Positions 11,267-22,948 are shown, counted from the first letter of the stretch. The stretch is DNA of 64,000 bases from Petrosia ficiformis (GCA_947044365.1 OX345636.1:24089466-24153465); one strand, 5' to 3'. Translations and numbers: made by a program. The notes: generated by a model from the letters alone, not told the origin.

Positions 11267-12146
11267 CCGTAGGGACGGGACCCTCACCTACGTGGCAAAC
11301 TAATACAAACTAATAAAAACATTAAATTTTACTTCAGATGATTTACTTTATGTGTACAAAACATATAAAGTAATAAAATTGTATTGCTATGTTAGTTTTT
11401 ATAATAATATTATATATAATAGTTATACAAACTGACATGTCAGTAGTTACTACTTTATAACTGAAAGTATCATTATACTAGTCTCTTCCTTGTGCATACT
11501 ATAAATCTTACATTTTAGTCTGTGTTTAATGTCAAAGCAGTCAAAGAAGAAAGAAAGATCCTCAATGTATTATACAAAAAGAGCTCCTCAAAACTGCTGA
11601 GAAAACAAACGTTGCAAGTCACGTGCACAGCAGTCAAAATCATCTGTCCTCCAGTGAAGATAGTGAGTCTGTTAGTGACATTCAAGTTGAGACAACTAAT
11701 GAAGAACCTGAAGTAACATCTATACTACAGAAGCTGAAAGCACCAAAACAATCCGACATTGCAAGAAGAGGAAAATTCAACACAGGCCTACAGGGAAGAA
11801 AAGATCTTCAGGTCGACAACATTCATTAAAAGAACCAAACATTGTTCCTTTACAAAGGATAGAAGAATTTCCCAATGAGGAGCTCTCTATGAGTTTGGGA
11901 CGGCTATTTTGTAATGCTTGCAGAGAAACAATCTCTGTAAAAAGAAGCACTGTTGCTAACAACATAAAATCAACCAAGCATATGAAAAGCAAAATCAAAC
12001 TTTCCCAGAGACAAAGCAAAGACACTGATCTTCTTTCTGCTCTAAGAAAGTATAATGCAGAAACAAATCCTGTGGGACAGACTTTTCCTGATGATCAGAG
12101 GCTATATCGACAACCTTTATTCCAAATATATGGGTCTATAGAATAA
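11267..12146 (+). pseudogene. hAT transposase N-terminal fragment (BED-like finger)
   Basis: The leader (GGGACGGGACCCTC..CTACGTGGCAAA) is repeated at 44215, so this is the 5' end of a dispersed element. Coding begins about 11529 and is readable from about 11720 (LKAPKQSDIAR). It continues in another frame as SLGRLFCNACRETISVKR and NNIKSTKHMKSK: a CxxC...KH zinc-binding segment as in BED-type hAT N-termini. It ends with NPVGQTFPDDQRLYR, the usual linker to the catalytic part. The catalytic domain is missing; the sequence meets a minus-strand Tnp2 fragment at 12150. Several stops are present. Confidence 0.65.
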
Positions 12147-12149
12147 AGA

Positions 12150-12666
12150 TTAAGTACATACTTTGTTATAAATTATCCCTACAATAATTATAGTCATACC
12201 TTCTAACCGTCTTATAAATTGTGGACCAATTAGTATGTCTGTAACACCAGAATCACATCCATTACTACATTTAGTGACAATTGAAGCAAGTAACTGGTGA
12301 CACTTGGAGCAACAGTAGTACGTTTGTCCGGAAATATCAGAAAACAGATCCATAAACACCTTGTTAAGCTTATAAGCAGATACAATTTTTGATGGTAAAT
12401 GGGCACCAACCAATTTGAGCAACTCAGAGAATGCTTTTTTATTTAGACTATGACAAAGAGCAAAATGTAAGAGTATTAAATAACTGTCCAATAATGACAG
12501 ATTAGCTCCACTGTAAATAGGTTTGGAAAATTCAGTCTCAAATGTTTCTTCTTCATTAAATTCATCACAATCAGAATCATCAGCATCCCACTCCTCAAGT
12601 AAAAAGGAATAAATATCTGGAGATGTTTCGTTTACTGTATTAATACTTTCTGTCCTAGCTAAAAAA
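12150..12666 (-). pseudogene. Tnp2-like N-terminal exon (minus strand)
   Basis: An uninterrupted frame reads an acidic stretch (EEWDADDSDCDEF), then PIYSGANLSLLDSYLILL, LNKKAFSELLKL and YYCCSKCHQLL...CSNGC, and ends GPQFIRRLEG at a GTATGA donor (about 12195). The line 'P.Y.GA..S......L..FAL.HSL' followed by a CxxC pair is the N-terminal region of animal Tnp2-like transposases. The remaining exons are not present further left, where the hAT fragment begins. It is head-to-head with the BEN-like gene that starts at 12990. Confidence 0.65.
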
Positions 12667-12989
12667 TGAGATCGAAGAGTCCAATGTATTAGAGAAGCTG
12701 CTGTCCATGATGATGTGTGAACTGCCTTCTTTTAATTAATAATGAAAATTCAATTATTAGACTTTCATCTTTTATCAAAGCATTTTCACGCTATTCGCTC
12801 AGCTGTTTGTACCATAAACCTCAAAGTGCTTTAGCGAAGCAGTGAACTGATACTTGTGATTCTTATAAAATAGCTGGTCCTCAGTATTCAGTATTCTATA
12901 CCTGAGAAACTTAGAATGTCTTCTATGAGAGTTTTGTTCCAACAAAAACATATAAAGCGATAGTTTTGGGTTTTGGTACACTTATTGAA

Positions 12990-13850
12990 ATGGAAGATTT
13001 ACAGATTCGAATAGAGGAGGAGCCTCGCTCAACGTCAACTCCCATAAAGAAACAAAACCACAAAGTAGTGGAAAAAAGCATACACTAGGTCAGCAAGGAC
13101 AGTATTGAACTTCTACCTTCACCTTTAACTTTTGTTAATCAAGAACCGGTAAGTAACTATAATTGTTATAAGTAGTTAGTATTATTAATTATTATGATTA
13201 CTTTTTATGATTACAAGAAGTGCATTGCCACCACCTTCGACAGTTTTAGAACAATTGATGTTACTAAAAGAAATTTTATTGAATGTTCAGGGTTAAGTTG
13301 ACTTAATGCAAGAGAAGGTAGATGATCTTGCAACTGACATGACACTGATAAAGAAGGCTATAATAAAGAAACGGGCAAAAAAGGTAACACTTTTAACGTA
13401 CCAACCTATTTAACAATAGATTAACCTGGTTTGCTTTCACAGGATGATGAACTAGAAGATTCGTCAGTAAGGAAGAGTGATGCTACTATTACTGTTGATA
13501 ATGGACGTTGGTTTGGGAAACACTAAGTCTTCCTCGAATTGGATTCATCTACCATAACAGCAGTTGATCATATATTTACATGTCCCACAGCCGATCCTGC
13601 CAAGTTTGGAGTTAAGCTACAGGGCATATTAGTTCCTAAAGAGACTTTAGCAAAATCCAATTGTACAGACACAAAAGGAAGAGAGTTGTTAGATCAAAAA
13701 ATTCTAATAGCAATAAAGTGTAAGTATAATTATCATTGTGTATTATGTCGAGCTTTATCATTGTTTTTCTTTTAACAGCACACATAGAATACCTCTATCC
13801 AATTCCAACAGTAAAAGAACTCGAAGAAAAATGGAATAAAATGCCGTGAT
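12990..13850 (+). pseudogene. BEN-domain-like accessory gene, broken
   Basis: The start ATG at 12990 is followed by a charged N-terminus, then an exon with a coiled-coil-like stretch (MQEKVDDLATDMTLIKKAI). The third exon reads GVKLQGILVPKETLAKSNC and GRELLDQKILIAIK. After a short intron (GTAAGT...AACAG) the last exon reads HIEYLYPIPTVKELEEKW. The line 'L.G...V..E.LA.S..T...GR.LLD' followed by 'I..YI...YP' fits a BEN domain (DNA/protein-binding). At least three in-frame stops break it. It diverges from the Tnp2 exon at 12150-12666, with about 320 bp between them. Confidence 0.5.
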
Positions 13851-14039
13851 TCAAGGAAGAAGCTCTGATAATACAGTATTTTATATATTATAATAATTAT
13901 AATTAATAATGTACTCATTGCATATGAATAATTTGAAGTGGTTTAAAGATGTCAAACTACTTCAAACTAGTACAGAATAATGCTCACTCTCTCTCTCATT
14001 GCTTTTTAGCAATATAACTATCAGTACCGATGTTTTGTT

Positions 14040-14760
14040 TCTTTTCAGCTTATATAGTTGACATGGCAAATAGCTCCAGTTCGGAGAGGAAGAAGTATGT
14101 AATTAAAGGATTAGGAATAAACTACAGATTGTTCATTAAATATTTTCTTTTAGGAAAATACACAAGATACAATACGAATGCTAAAACAGAGAATTGAGAA
14201 ACCGTTACTGTACCGCCTTCCAAAAGGAAAAGAAGGAGATTGACCTCATTACATCTAGTGTATGATGGCACGACTTATTTTTTAGAAACATTGTAGGCGA
14301 TTTCATTGAAGTACTAATACTGGAGCCTGAAGATCCTACTCCTTTCACCACCACGGGATGCACAGAAGATGATGTAAAATTATTTACTCGTGTAAATGAC
14401 ATCATTGCCAAAAGATTCTTACTGGAGAACGAAGAATGACCAACCATATTTTGTGGTAACATTGTTGCCCACATTGCAGATCACCTGCAATCTCCCGAAT
14501 AAAAGAAGTATGCTATAAAAATGTTTTCTACAGTCAAAAGAGGTTTCATCAGACAGAAGAAAAAACTGATTATGTCCCTAATTAAATTAATAAACAAAAG
14601 AACTGCAGTTGTTATTGAATTAAAACCAATGGTTGGCGAGCAGCTAGGTATTCTTGAAGAAGAACTTGCCAGCTCTTTTTGGAGGTCTACATGCAAGTGA
14701 ACAAGACATAGTCAATTATAAACAAATGTTAGCTCTTTTATCAGATGGGGAAAAGTAGCA
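14040..14760 (+). pseudogene. Unrecognised broken gene
   Basis: A short first exon (MANSSSSERKK) is followed by a GTATGT donor. Then come open stretches in one frame separated by stops: DFIEVLILEPEDPTPF, LFTRVNDIIAKRFLL and a Lys-rich part ending near 14697. The acidic/hydrophobic mix looks like genuine old coding sequence. I do not recognise the family. It follows the BEN-like gene and may belong to the same element. Confidence 0.35.
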
Positions 14761-14929
14761 TTTATTTGTAATAAATATATGACGACTTCCAACGGTAGTG
14801 GAGCACTATTACATGTGTGCTAAACCCAAAATTTGGTTCCTTTATTCACTCGTTAAGACTCTTGTTAATAACCTTTCTTAGTTGAGTATATATGTATATT
14901 TCTTTTGAATAAGCATCACTATTATTAAG

Positions 14930-15256
14930 ATGCAAATCATCCTGTTACAAATTTATTGAATTGATATAAGTTATATTGTAAGTCATTATTGGTTTATTTG
15001 AATAAATCCTGTTGCAAGTTTATTATAAATTGAATTGATATCAGTTATATTGTAAGTCATTATTTGTTTAAATCCTGTTACAATGTAAGTCATTATGAAT
15101 AGATCCTGTTACAATGTAAGTCATTATTGGTTTATTTGAATAAATCCTGTTATAAATTTATTATAAATTGAATTGATATCAGTTATATTGTAAGTCATTA
15201 TTGGTTTAAATCCTGTTACACTGTAAGTCATTATTGGTTTATTTGAATAAATGATG
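14930..15256. repeat. Imperfect tandem repeat
   Basis: About five partial copies of a ~75-bp unit containing AATAAATCCTGTTACAA, TTATAAATTGAATTGATATC and TTATATTGTAAGTCATTATTGG. The copies are of unequal length, because some have lost the middle. Confidence 0.85.
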
Positions 15257-15260
15257 TTTA

Positions 15261-16135
15261 ATGGAAATTAATTATGGGCATGGCTACGTGATCATTGCAC
15301 ATGTGAAGGGAATAAAATGGCTTCATCTCTTGCAAGCCATAAAATCTCACCTCCTTCATCCACGTCAAGATAATTGTTCAGCTACTACCAACAGAGAAAG
15401 TTTAGAGCCACCCACAATGAAAGTGAGATTATTGGATTTTTGTAGTGTTTCTGATGACAGTGTACCAATGAAGAGCATGGTTGTTGAAATGGAACTACAA
15501 ACTTACTTTGATCAACCATGTTTAAGTATGATAAATTCTTTGATTGCCTAAACACAAGATGGGCTGGTGAGGTTTAAACATATAAGAGAAAGCCCAATTT
15601 GGAAACTTACAAAAGTCACAAAGATGTCAAACTACAAGTGAGTTCGTAGTTTAATCACCTTTATATAAAGTTCTATGATATAATTATTACATGATTGTGT
15701 ATGAAATAAAAGTGGCTAGAGACTGAATTTCGGGAATATTTGGAGGAATGGGATGAAACGTACATGTCTTTGCTTCATGCAAATCATCCAGACACAATCT
15801 CTCTACAGTTTACTGCTGTACCAAAGAGCAATCTAGTAATGTGTGAAATCTTCACAGAGTGAATGTAGTAGCTATCTCAGTGAAATACTTGAGGAAAAGA
15901 AAAAAGGGAAGGAAGGCAAGGATTTAAAAGCACAAACAAGATCAGGACGTACAAAAAGACAAGGAGCTTATAAGAACAAACCGGTGAATATACTTTAAGA
16001 ACATCTGCTGAAACTGTCACCATCTGATAGCACAACTGAAACTGAAAGTAAAGTGGAATCCCCTATGTGTGGGTTAATGTATGGAGCAGGCGATGATGAT
16101 TCTACTTGGATACAGTGTGACTGTTGTAAGTTATG
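15261..16135 (+). pseudogene. Broken multi-exon gene with PHD-like end
   Basis: An open frame of 96 codons (15261-15551) is followed after its stop by related-looking sequence and a GTGAGT donor near 15640. Another exon begins about 15712 (WLETEFREYLEEWDETYMSL). Then comes a Lys-rich stretch and PMCGLMYGAGDDDSTWIQCD followed by CC just before a GTAAGT donor (16127). A 'CxxC...W.QCDxC' line is the first half of a PHD-type zinc finger, which some invertebrate transposases carry at the C-terminus. The family is unknown; stops and gaps show decay. Confidence 0.4.
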
Positions 16136-17131
16136 GTTATTATTGTGCAGGGGTTAGTGATATCCCAGAACTAACTAACTGCAAATAATATACCTACTTA
16201 TATTTGAGTTTGTCAACCCACTTTATCCTAAGTACTGTCTACACACAAGTCTGTTTATAATAATTATAGTAAGAGTCTTATTTGGTTACATAATTAAGTA
16301 ACCAGAATCATTGAAGATGTTTTTTTCCTGGTTGGTGTACTTTGTAGTATGTTCTTATTAGTGCCCTCCCTATCCCACGGAACGAACTGGATCGGACCGG
16401 ACAATTTTTGATTGCTATTTCATGGAACGAACAGAACGGAAAGGACTGTAGTAATGGTCTCACATGGTGAAGGTTGTGAAAGTAACGAGTTGTACACTAT
16501 CTGTACCACAGATTCTAGAGCTTTTACATGGTGCTTCAGAAGAAGACATCCTCTTTACCTCCAGCTAAACCAAAAGGAGGAGAGATATACATAATATAAA
16601 CCAAAGAGTGATCTGGAAAAAGGTAAATGTTCATGTGTGTAAAAAATTTAACATGCACGTGTGTACTTGCTAGTGCAAATTTAAATGCTAGTCATAGTCA
16701 TACATGCGTACTTAAAGATCATTAAAACGTTCTCTATGATACTCATTTGTTTTGTGACATATTATAATTGTATACACAGTATAATTATACACTACATCAG
16801 AGCAATACGGAAGCCAAAAGCGACATTTACCGTTCATGTTCACGTTCATGTTTGCGTCGGCGTGACTCCGTATTATATAGTCTGGCGGTATCGCCAAGTC
16901 TCGTCCCCAGCCGCACCCCCTCCTAAACTCCGATATAATGATATAATGGAAAGTCACAGGGAGATAATAGCTTACCTAGCACATAGTAGCTGTACTACAA
17001 GAGAAATTCAGAAACTATTAGTGGATGTGTGTGGAAAATCATTGAGGTTTGCTGTCCATTAAAGTTATTTTAAAACTATAATTATATAATTTATTTCTCT
17101 GTAATAATTATTATACAAATATATGTATATA
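16136..17131. other. No supported gene
   Basis: AT-rich sequence with a local repeat of GGAACGAAC around 16380-16445. A GC-richer patch at 16850-16930 includes AGTCTCGTCCCCAGCCGC, which faintly resembles the terminus of the RecQ element at 50161. No open frame looks coding. Confidence 0.5.
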
Positions 17132-17133
17132 TA

Positions 17134-17951
17134 CAGTGGAACCTCCGAATAATGAAACTTTTGGGACAGCTAAATTTTTTCATTATTAAGAGGTTTTCAT
17201 TAAAGAGAGGTTTTAATATTACTTATCATGAAACAACATTATTATTGATGGTTACAGTGTCTGGCTTAGTTAATTAAAGAAATCATGTAAAGTTGTTTGT
17301 TTACTGTTGTCCAGCTGATTGTGGGTTACTATACTAGGAAAGCGACTCAACGTACGAGAATGACTTTCATCCACAAGTCAGTAGAACTTGAAGTGAACTC
17401 ATTTATCAGAGGGTATCATGCTTACAAAGACGTTTGGACTCCGTTTATTGGGGAAGAATTGCTCTTGAGAAGAGAGCCTGATAATGTCAAAGACAGATCA
17501 GCAGTTGCTGTGTTGAAAGATGGTTGGCCACATTCCTCTAAATATTTCTGTGGCAGTAACCTATTTTCTCCAGAGAGATTACAATAAGGGATTTGCCACA
17601 GTGACAGGAGACAAAGTTAATAGTGCTGGTTATGGTCTTGAAGTGTCAAGAAACTTAAAGAGCTATTTGCCTCTCTCCACAATTCAAATTTACTTTAGAC
17701 TATTGTTTTATTCTTAACCATAGGTAGATAGGTAGATGTGCGCATGCGTAGCCACACCTCTTTCGTTAAATGGAAGTGAAAATCGAACTTGGTGTAGTAA
17801 AGGCCTTTCGTTATTTCGTAATAGAGAAGTTTTCGTTAAAGGGAGGTTGCATTATCATCATTTAAATAGGAAAACAAGTCCGTACATTGCAATATTTTCA
17901 ATATGCAGAGGTTTTTGTTAAAGAGAAGTTTCGTTATTAGAGGTTCCACTG
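17134..17951. mobile_element. pogo/Tigger-like non-autonomous element
   Basis: The termini CAGTGGAACCTC and GAGGTTCCACTG form inverted repeats that extend imperfectly (AATAATGAAACTT against AAGTTTCGTTATT). They are flanked by TA on both sides (17132-17133, 17952-17953), as expected for Tc1/mariner/pogo. A second copy of the GTTAAAGGGAGGTT-type subterminal motif lies near 17830. No transposase is present; the interior holds a HIRAN-like segment. Confidence 0.75.
17340..17690 (+). pseudogene. HIRAN-like domain fragment inside the pogo-like element
   Basis: The first part reads VELEVNSFIRGYHAYKDVW and GEELLLRREPDNVKDRSAV. After a frameshift near 17520 it continues VGHIPLNISVAVTYFLQRDY, then ATVTGDKVNSAGYGLEV. 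This 'S.VRGYH.Y...W....G..L.L.REP.N..D..AVAV..DG..VGH.P' line is the HIRAN-related domain seen in repair helicases and as stand-alone copies in invertebrates. It may bind DNA ends, but the frameshift makes this copy non-functional. It is probably a captured fragment. Confidence 0.65.
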
Positions 17952-18029
17952 TATATATATATATAATTATATAGCCTTAGACAGATTCAGAGAATTAAAA
18001 AAGGGATAGGAGTCGGTAAAAATAATGAA

Positions 18030-19445
18030 AGTCCCTTGCATGTGATTCAGTCAGCCATAATGGTATGTTGTTTTGAGATGTTTCAGACCAATCAGTTTTT
18101 AAGAAGTGATACAAAACATTAGGAGGAGTTACAAGGTCCTGGATCATTGATTGGCTACCGCACAATGTGGTATCGTTTAAAACAAAAGTATAAATTAACA
18201 GTCCGTAGGTAATGCATATTAGAATTACATTTGTATTATTCCTGACATTTCATTTGATGGTTCCTTTAGGGATACAGTAATGATGTGTCTAGCACTACTA
18301 GATCCCGATGGAACATCTCAAAGACAATCAAGGCGTTTAAAGAGACATGTATATCGTAACAAAGTAAATAAATATTTTAATGACATTAATTTATATTGGT
18401 CTATAGGGCCCATGCTTTGTGTGGCACTGCGATGGATATGACAAATTGAAGCCATATGGCCTACCTATACACGGATGTATTGATGGGTATGTTGTATCTG
18501 ATTATGTTATTATTTATAACTGTGTTTGTTTATGAAGGTATTCTAGAAAGATACTATGGCTTACAATAGCGAGTTCCAATAATAACCCTGCTTATATTGC
18601 ATATCATTTTTGTTCATGTGTACATAATCTTGGAGGTATATAAAATTCTATATTATCTCATAACACTAATATATATATTTTTAGGTTGTCCTATGATACT
18701 GCGCACTGACATGGGGACAGAAAATTCTAGCATAGCTCCTATTCAACCAATATTTCGACATATGCATGCTGATGTGTTCAGTGGTTCTAATAGCCACAGG
18801 TATGGGAGATCAACCACTAATCAGATATGTAAACTATTTCAGTAGATAAATGTATGGGATAGTATCGAAGCATGGTGGTCTCACTTTCGCCAAAACTTCA
18901 GTGAATGGTGGATCAACTTTTTTAAAGTAAATAATTATTACATAAATTTTTATTATCTTGTGATATGGATCTCATTGGAAGGAACTAATTACAGATGGTG
19001 TTCTTAATGTTCATATTCCTCACCATATGTAAGCTAACAAACTTGAATGATTTCAAATACTTAATACCCCAATTGAATAGTGATGCTGTGAGATTCAGCT
19101 TTGGGCCTCTTCTTCAGTTACAGTTGGATAATTTTGTTAGTGAATGGAATTCACATAGAATTAGAAAATCTAACATGGCTGAAGTGCCACCAGGAATCCC
19201 TGATGTTTTGTTTAATTTTCCTGAACTGCATGGTAAGAAGTTATATCAAAAAAGTAAATTCAAGTGTTTTGATTGATATGCAGGTGTACCAACAATATCT
19301 TTGCACGGTTGAAGCTTCAACAGTTCTTGACATTCAGCAAATGTTTTGTGAAACACCAAGATTGGTTTCTTTAGAATTTGAACATTTGGCACAAGCTGTA
19401 ATGGAAGAGTTTGAAATTTCAGCTCCTACAAGCATTCCAGAATAA
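18030..19445 (+). pseudogene. rve/integrase-like transposase gene, multi-exon
   Basis: Exons separated by short GT-AG introns read in order: GPGSLIGYRTMWYRL; DTVMMCLALLDPDG; CFVWHCDGYDKLKPYGLPIH; YSRKILWLTIASSNNNPAYI; CPMILRTDMGTENSSIAPI; SIEAWWSHFRQNF; DNFVSEWNSHRIRKSNMAEV; PDVLFNFPELHG. This is the D-D-E layout (HCDGYD, RTDMGTEN, IEAWW) of the integrase-core proteins scattered through fish and invertebrate genomes. A frameshift or stop lies between the fifth and sixth blocks (about 18845) and another near 18140, so it is probably dead. It is convergent with the gene at 19690-20430. No terminal repeats were found. Confidence 0.65.
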
Positions 19446-19689
19446 GTGTTCTGGATTAATTATTGTAATTATTATGAACTGAAAATTACTATTGCAATTA
19501 GATTACCATTTAACATTATTATAATTATGAGAATGATATGAATTCAAGGTTATAATGCTGCATCAACAATATGAATTATAATTAAAGAAAACCCAACTAA
19601 AAGTATATACATATAAAGTACCATACATGGCTACTCAAGAAGCAGAGAGTTCTGGGAAAAAATCTGCATTCATAAATGATCACATAGAG

Positions 19690-20430
19690 GACAAAGTAGT
19701 TGTGGGTCTGCATATGTAGCATAATTTCCATCTGGTAGTTTACACACAGAATTTGGCACATAGGTACAGAAGTCCCGCCCACACTCCATACACTTTTCAA
19801 TTGTACACTGTACAAACTATAAAAGATGATCTTTAAAAAAAGTTAGTATTGAATGAGTATTTGTTTACCCATTTTATTTGGAGGCCAAGATTGAGTATCT
19901 TCTTCTTCATTAACAATTTCCTCCTGATCAGTCAACAAAATTAACATCAATTATAATCTGCAATTATTTTACTCCTCACTTTCTCTGAAGCCATAATCAC
20001 ATACAGTTTGTATCTACTTGGCTGCAGGCCGTTGGTTTCAAAAAATTTTCCCAATGACCACTTTGTTGGTTCAGACACATGTATAGCAGTTCCATATGAA
20101 TCTCCCAGCATCATTTCCCCTTCCATGTCTTTGAAATAAAGGTTTTTAGCGAACTGGAAAATGGAATTAAGGGTACTAGATCTGTCCAATTCAACTTTAG
20201 TAGGATTGGGCTCAGGTAAGCACTTCTTCCTCACTCCCCTTCGTAGCTCTCTATCATATAGCATTTCACCAAGATTAACCTATATAGTTAGTTTTAAGAA
20301 TCACAAAATTCTTCATGTTACTTACTTATAATACCAGCAAAGCCTTTTTCTGTGTCTTTTCACTGTTAACTTTTCCTTTATCTTTTGTCCTGCTTTTATA
20401 AAAGTCAGCCAGTTCCTTAATACGTACTTT
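19690..20430 (-). CDS. Uncharacterised spliced gene with Cys-rich end
   Basis: Reading leftward, a Lys-rich exon (about 20420-20325) precedes an exon at 20282-19975. That exon carries VNLGEMLYDRELRRGV and GEMMLGDSYGTAIHVSEP and KLYVIMASEK. Then come a short acidic exon (EEIVNEEEDTQSWPPNKM, about 19932-19870) and a last exon with KCMECGRDFC..CKLPDG..CPLCDHL (about 19830-19690). The two Cys pairs suggest a small zinc-binding module. I do not know the family. It lies tail-to-tail with the integrase-like gene and could be its accessory partner. Splice junctions are inferred by eye. Confidence 0.4.
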
Positions 20431-20499
20431 TGAAAAATATTGAATTATAATCATAAGAAGTATATGAATTCGATGATGATGCTAAATAAATGACCAGAG

Positions 20500-21380
20500 A
20501 TTTCCAAAAAAATCAGTGATCAAGGTTATAACTAATCTTACAATCACTTAGACTTCTACAAAATAATCTATCTGATCTATCTGTATAAATATAATGTACT
20601 ATTGCATAATAAATGTTTTGTAAGTGTAAAATATGTAAAACAAGACATTTATACATGAAAAATAAAGGTTGTTTCAAATGAAAAGTCATATGTACATTAG
20701 TGGACCATAAAAAATCGTCAATTTGCTTTACAATTAAGACACACATGGTGCAATGCAACTGCAACCTCAAATATTTAAGTATAATATAGTAATTTTAGTA
20801 TTCATTTTGATTTAAACAGTGTTTCTAAGAACCTGTACAAGAAGATTCAGTTGTAGTACAATACAATTATGAATATAATTAATTGTGAATGTTTAATTAA
20901 GTAAGTAATAATTGTAGGTGTAGTTTGCATTTATATCTATCATTTGAATTACAATTAATTACAAATAACCCCAAGGGTTTTTTCAAGGACCAAGGCTGAG
21001 GTCTTCACTTGTAGTCAACTACCTTTCACCTAACAGTCCTTCTTTGTACCTATATTTTATTTCTTATCTGTAATATACTGGTTTATTATAATGAACTGTT
21101 TCAATGCAAGATTCTTTAATTGCATGAAACATTAAAGAGGTATATAATAAGCATAGTTTTTTTATTCCATGTCACCAGAGAGGTAGTGAAGATCACTACA
21201 TTGTAACCACTTCGTTTTTACAGTGTAAGCTATGTTCTTAGGTAAACAGTGAAGTTCTTTACCTTCCTGAAATACAAAGGGATTATATTGTGATAATCAT
21301 TAGCAGCTGAGTGGTGTCGAACATCAAATAATTGAATCTATTAGCATCCTTTCATATGAGAGACTAGAGAACATTATAAC
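20500..21380. other. No gene; probable remnant of an LTR at its right end
   Basis: Mostly AT-rich. From about 21040 to 21380 the sequence leads into an ACTGGCAATGAGGAT box (about 21379) resembling the primer-binding site (TGGCGACGAGG) after the gypsy LTR at 7350. The preceding few hundred bases may therefore be a decayed LTR, but no second copy is present in the window to prove it. Confidence 0.4.
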
Positions 21381-21418
21381 TGGCAATGAGGATAAGAATT
21401 ACTTCTATTTAGCTAGCT

Positions 21419-21825
21419 ATGGCAGCAAGATTTGATTTAACATGACTTCAAGTGTTTGACCCTATTAACGATCCCAGTTCTATAAGCCAAATGTGGAAGA
21501 GTTGGAAACGAAGTTTTGAAACTTACCTGATAGCCTTGAATGTCACCGATGACAAGCAAAAATGGGGGATACCTAACACAGGAAATATTTGATACCATCT
21601 CAGACACTGGAGAAGATTACCTAACATCTACAACGAAGCTTGATGAATACAGATTATCACATTTTTGAATTTCAACAAGCAGTTCAGGTGATCAATTTGC
21701 TACCTGACTAAGAAAGCTAGCTGCCTATTGTGAGTTTACAGAGCTAGATAGAGAATTAAAGTCAGCTATTATTCAGAACTGTCATTCCAAACGACTCCGA
21801 AGATTTGCCTTACGTGAAAAAACCA
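21419..21825 (+). pseudogene. Retrotransposon Gag fragment
   Basis: From the ATG at 21419 (MAARFDLT) the sequence reads FDPINDPSSISQMWKSWKRS and TYLIALNVTDDKQKWG. It then continues in other frames as SDTGEDYLTS, LRKLAAYCEFTELDRELKSA and IIQNCHSKRLRRFAL. This is the capsid-like Gag of a gypsy family common in marine invertebrates. At least four frame changes or stops are present. It runs directly into piggyBac sequence at about 21830. Confidence 0.65.
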
Positions 21826-21829
21826 ATTA

Positions 21830-22836
21830 TTGAAGCCAGTATTTACCCAAGAAACCCACCAAATGGGGAATAAAAGTTTGGATGTTATGTGATGCTGTTA
21901 CAAGTTATATTTTGAAGTTTCATGTTTATACTGGAAAGGAAGATGGTGATGATACCTCTACTCCTTTGGGAGAGCGTGTTGTTATGAAGTTGTTAGAGAG
22001 ATACTTAGATAAAGGATACAAGGTATACTTTGATAATTTTTTATACTAGCCCCCGCCTGTTGAGACACCTTTTGCAGAGAAACACATACTCCTCAGGGAC
22101 TGTGTGATCAAATCGTAAACACTTCCCAATTGCAATTGTCAATAAAACTAACAAAAAGAAGGCAATCAAAAAGAAAAAAATTTTACACGGTACATGTAGG
22201 TTTCAATGCTGTGGATCACTAACAACACATATCACTGCAGTGCACTTTGTGGACAAAAGAGATGTTTATATGATGTCCCCAATTCATGGTGCAGAAACCG
22301 TTGTAGTTGAAAGAAAACAAAAAGACAGCTTAAAAATTGGAATCGAATGTCCAACTATTGCTGTAAACTACAACAAATTTATGGGAGGAGTTGATGTAGC
22401 GGACCAATTATTTGTTTATTACAGTATAGGACGTCGAGGCCTCAAATGGTGGAAGAAAGTTTTCTATCGTCTCCTGGAGATGTCAGTTGTAAATGCATAC
22501 CTTCTCTTTAAAGAAAATGTACCCGAGACAAATATAACCCATGTTGCTTTCCGTAGACAATTAGCTCAATCTCTTGCAAATTCTTTCATACAAATATGCT
22601 CAGATAATTCTTCAATTTCACGAGGACGTCCTCCTATTCGTAGTTTAACTCGTCTGCAAGGTAAACATTTTCCATATATGCAGCCACGACGAGGTCGGTG
22701 TAAAGTATGTGGTAACGCTAAAAATACCAATGGCAAAACAAAAGACACTAAAGTTCGTTCATATTGTCCTAAATGTAATGTAAGTCTCTGTATTGGGAAC
22801 TGCTTTGAACTCTATCATACTAAAACAGCAATTTAA
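21830..22836 (+). pseudogene. piggyBac transposase, 3' two thirds, broken
   Basis: KWGIKVWMLCDAVTSYILKF, VYTGKEDG and LGERVVMKLLERYLDKGYKV..FDNF (21858-22045) are the middle of the DDE domain. After frameshifts, a clean frame runs from about 22230 to 22836 with NYNKFMGGVDVADQL (about 22371), RGLKWWKKVFYRLLEM and a C-terminal zinc finger (CKVCG...YCPKCNVSLCIGNCFELYH). The C-terminal two thirds are well preserved, but the N-terminus is replaced by Gag sequence. piggyBac enzymes excise and insert at TTAA; no TTAA-flanked termini were recognised. Confidence 0.8.
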
Positions 22837-22948
22837 TGCACTGTTCTTTCATTATTTTATCATTTTGGGTCATTGTTTTCATTAATAAACAATTGTGGTT
22901 AATGTGGTCAGTAATTAGCATTCCAATGACATCATTAATTAGCAATTC

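Noticed and set aside
16890..16930. AGTCTCGTCCCCAGCCGC as another end of the RecQ transposon
   Set aside because: Only a partial match to TAGTCTCGTTCCCAGACC, with no TIR partner or cargo nearby.
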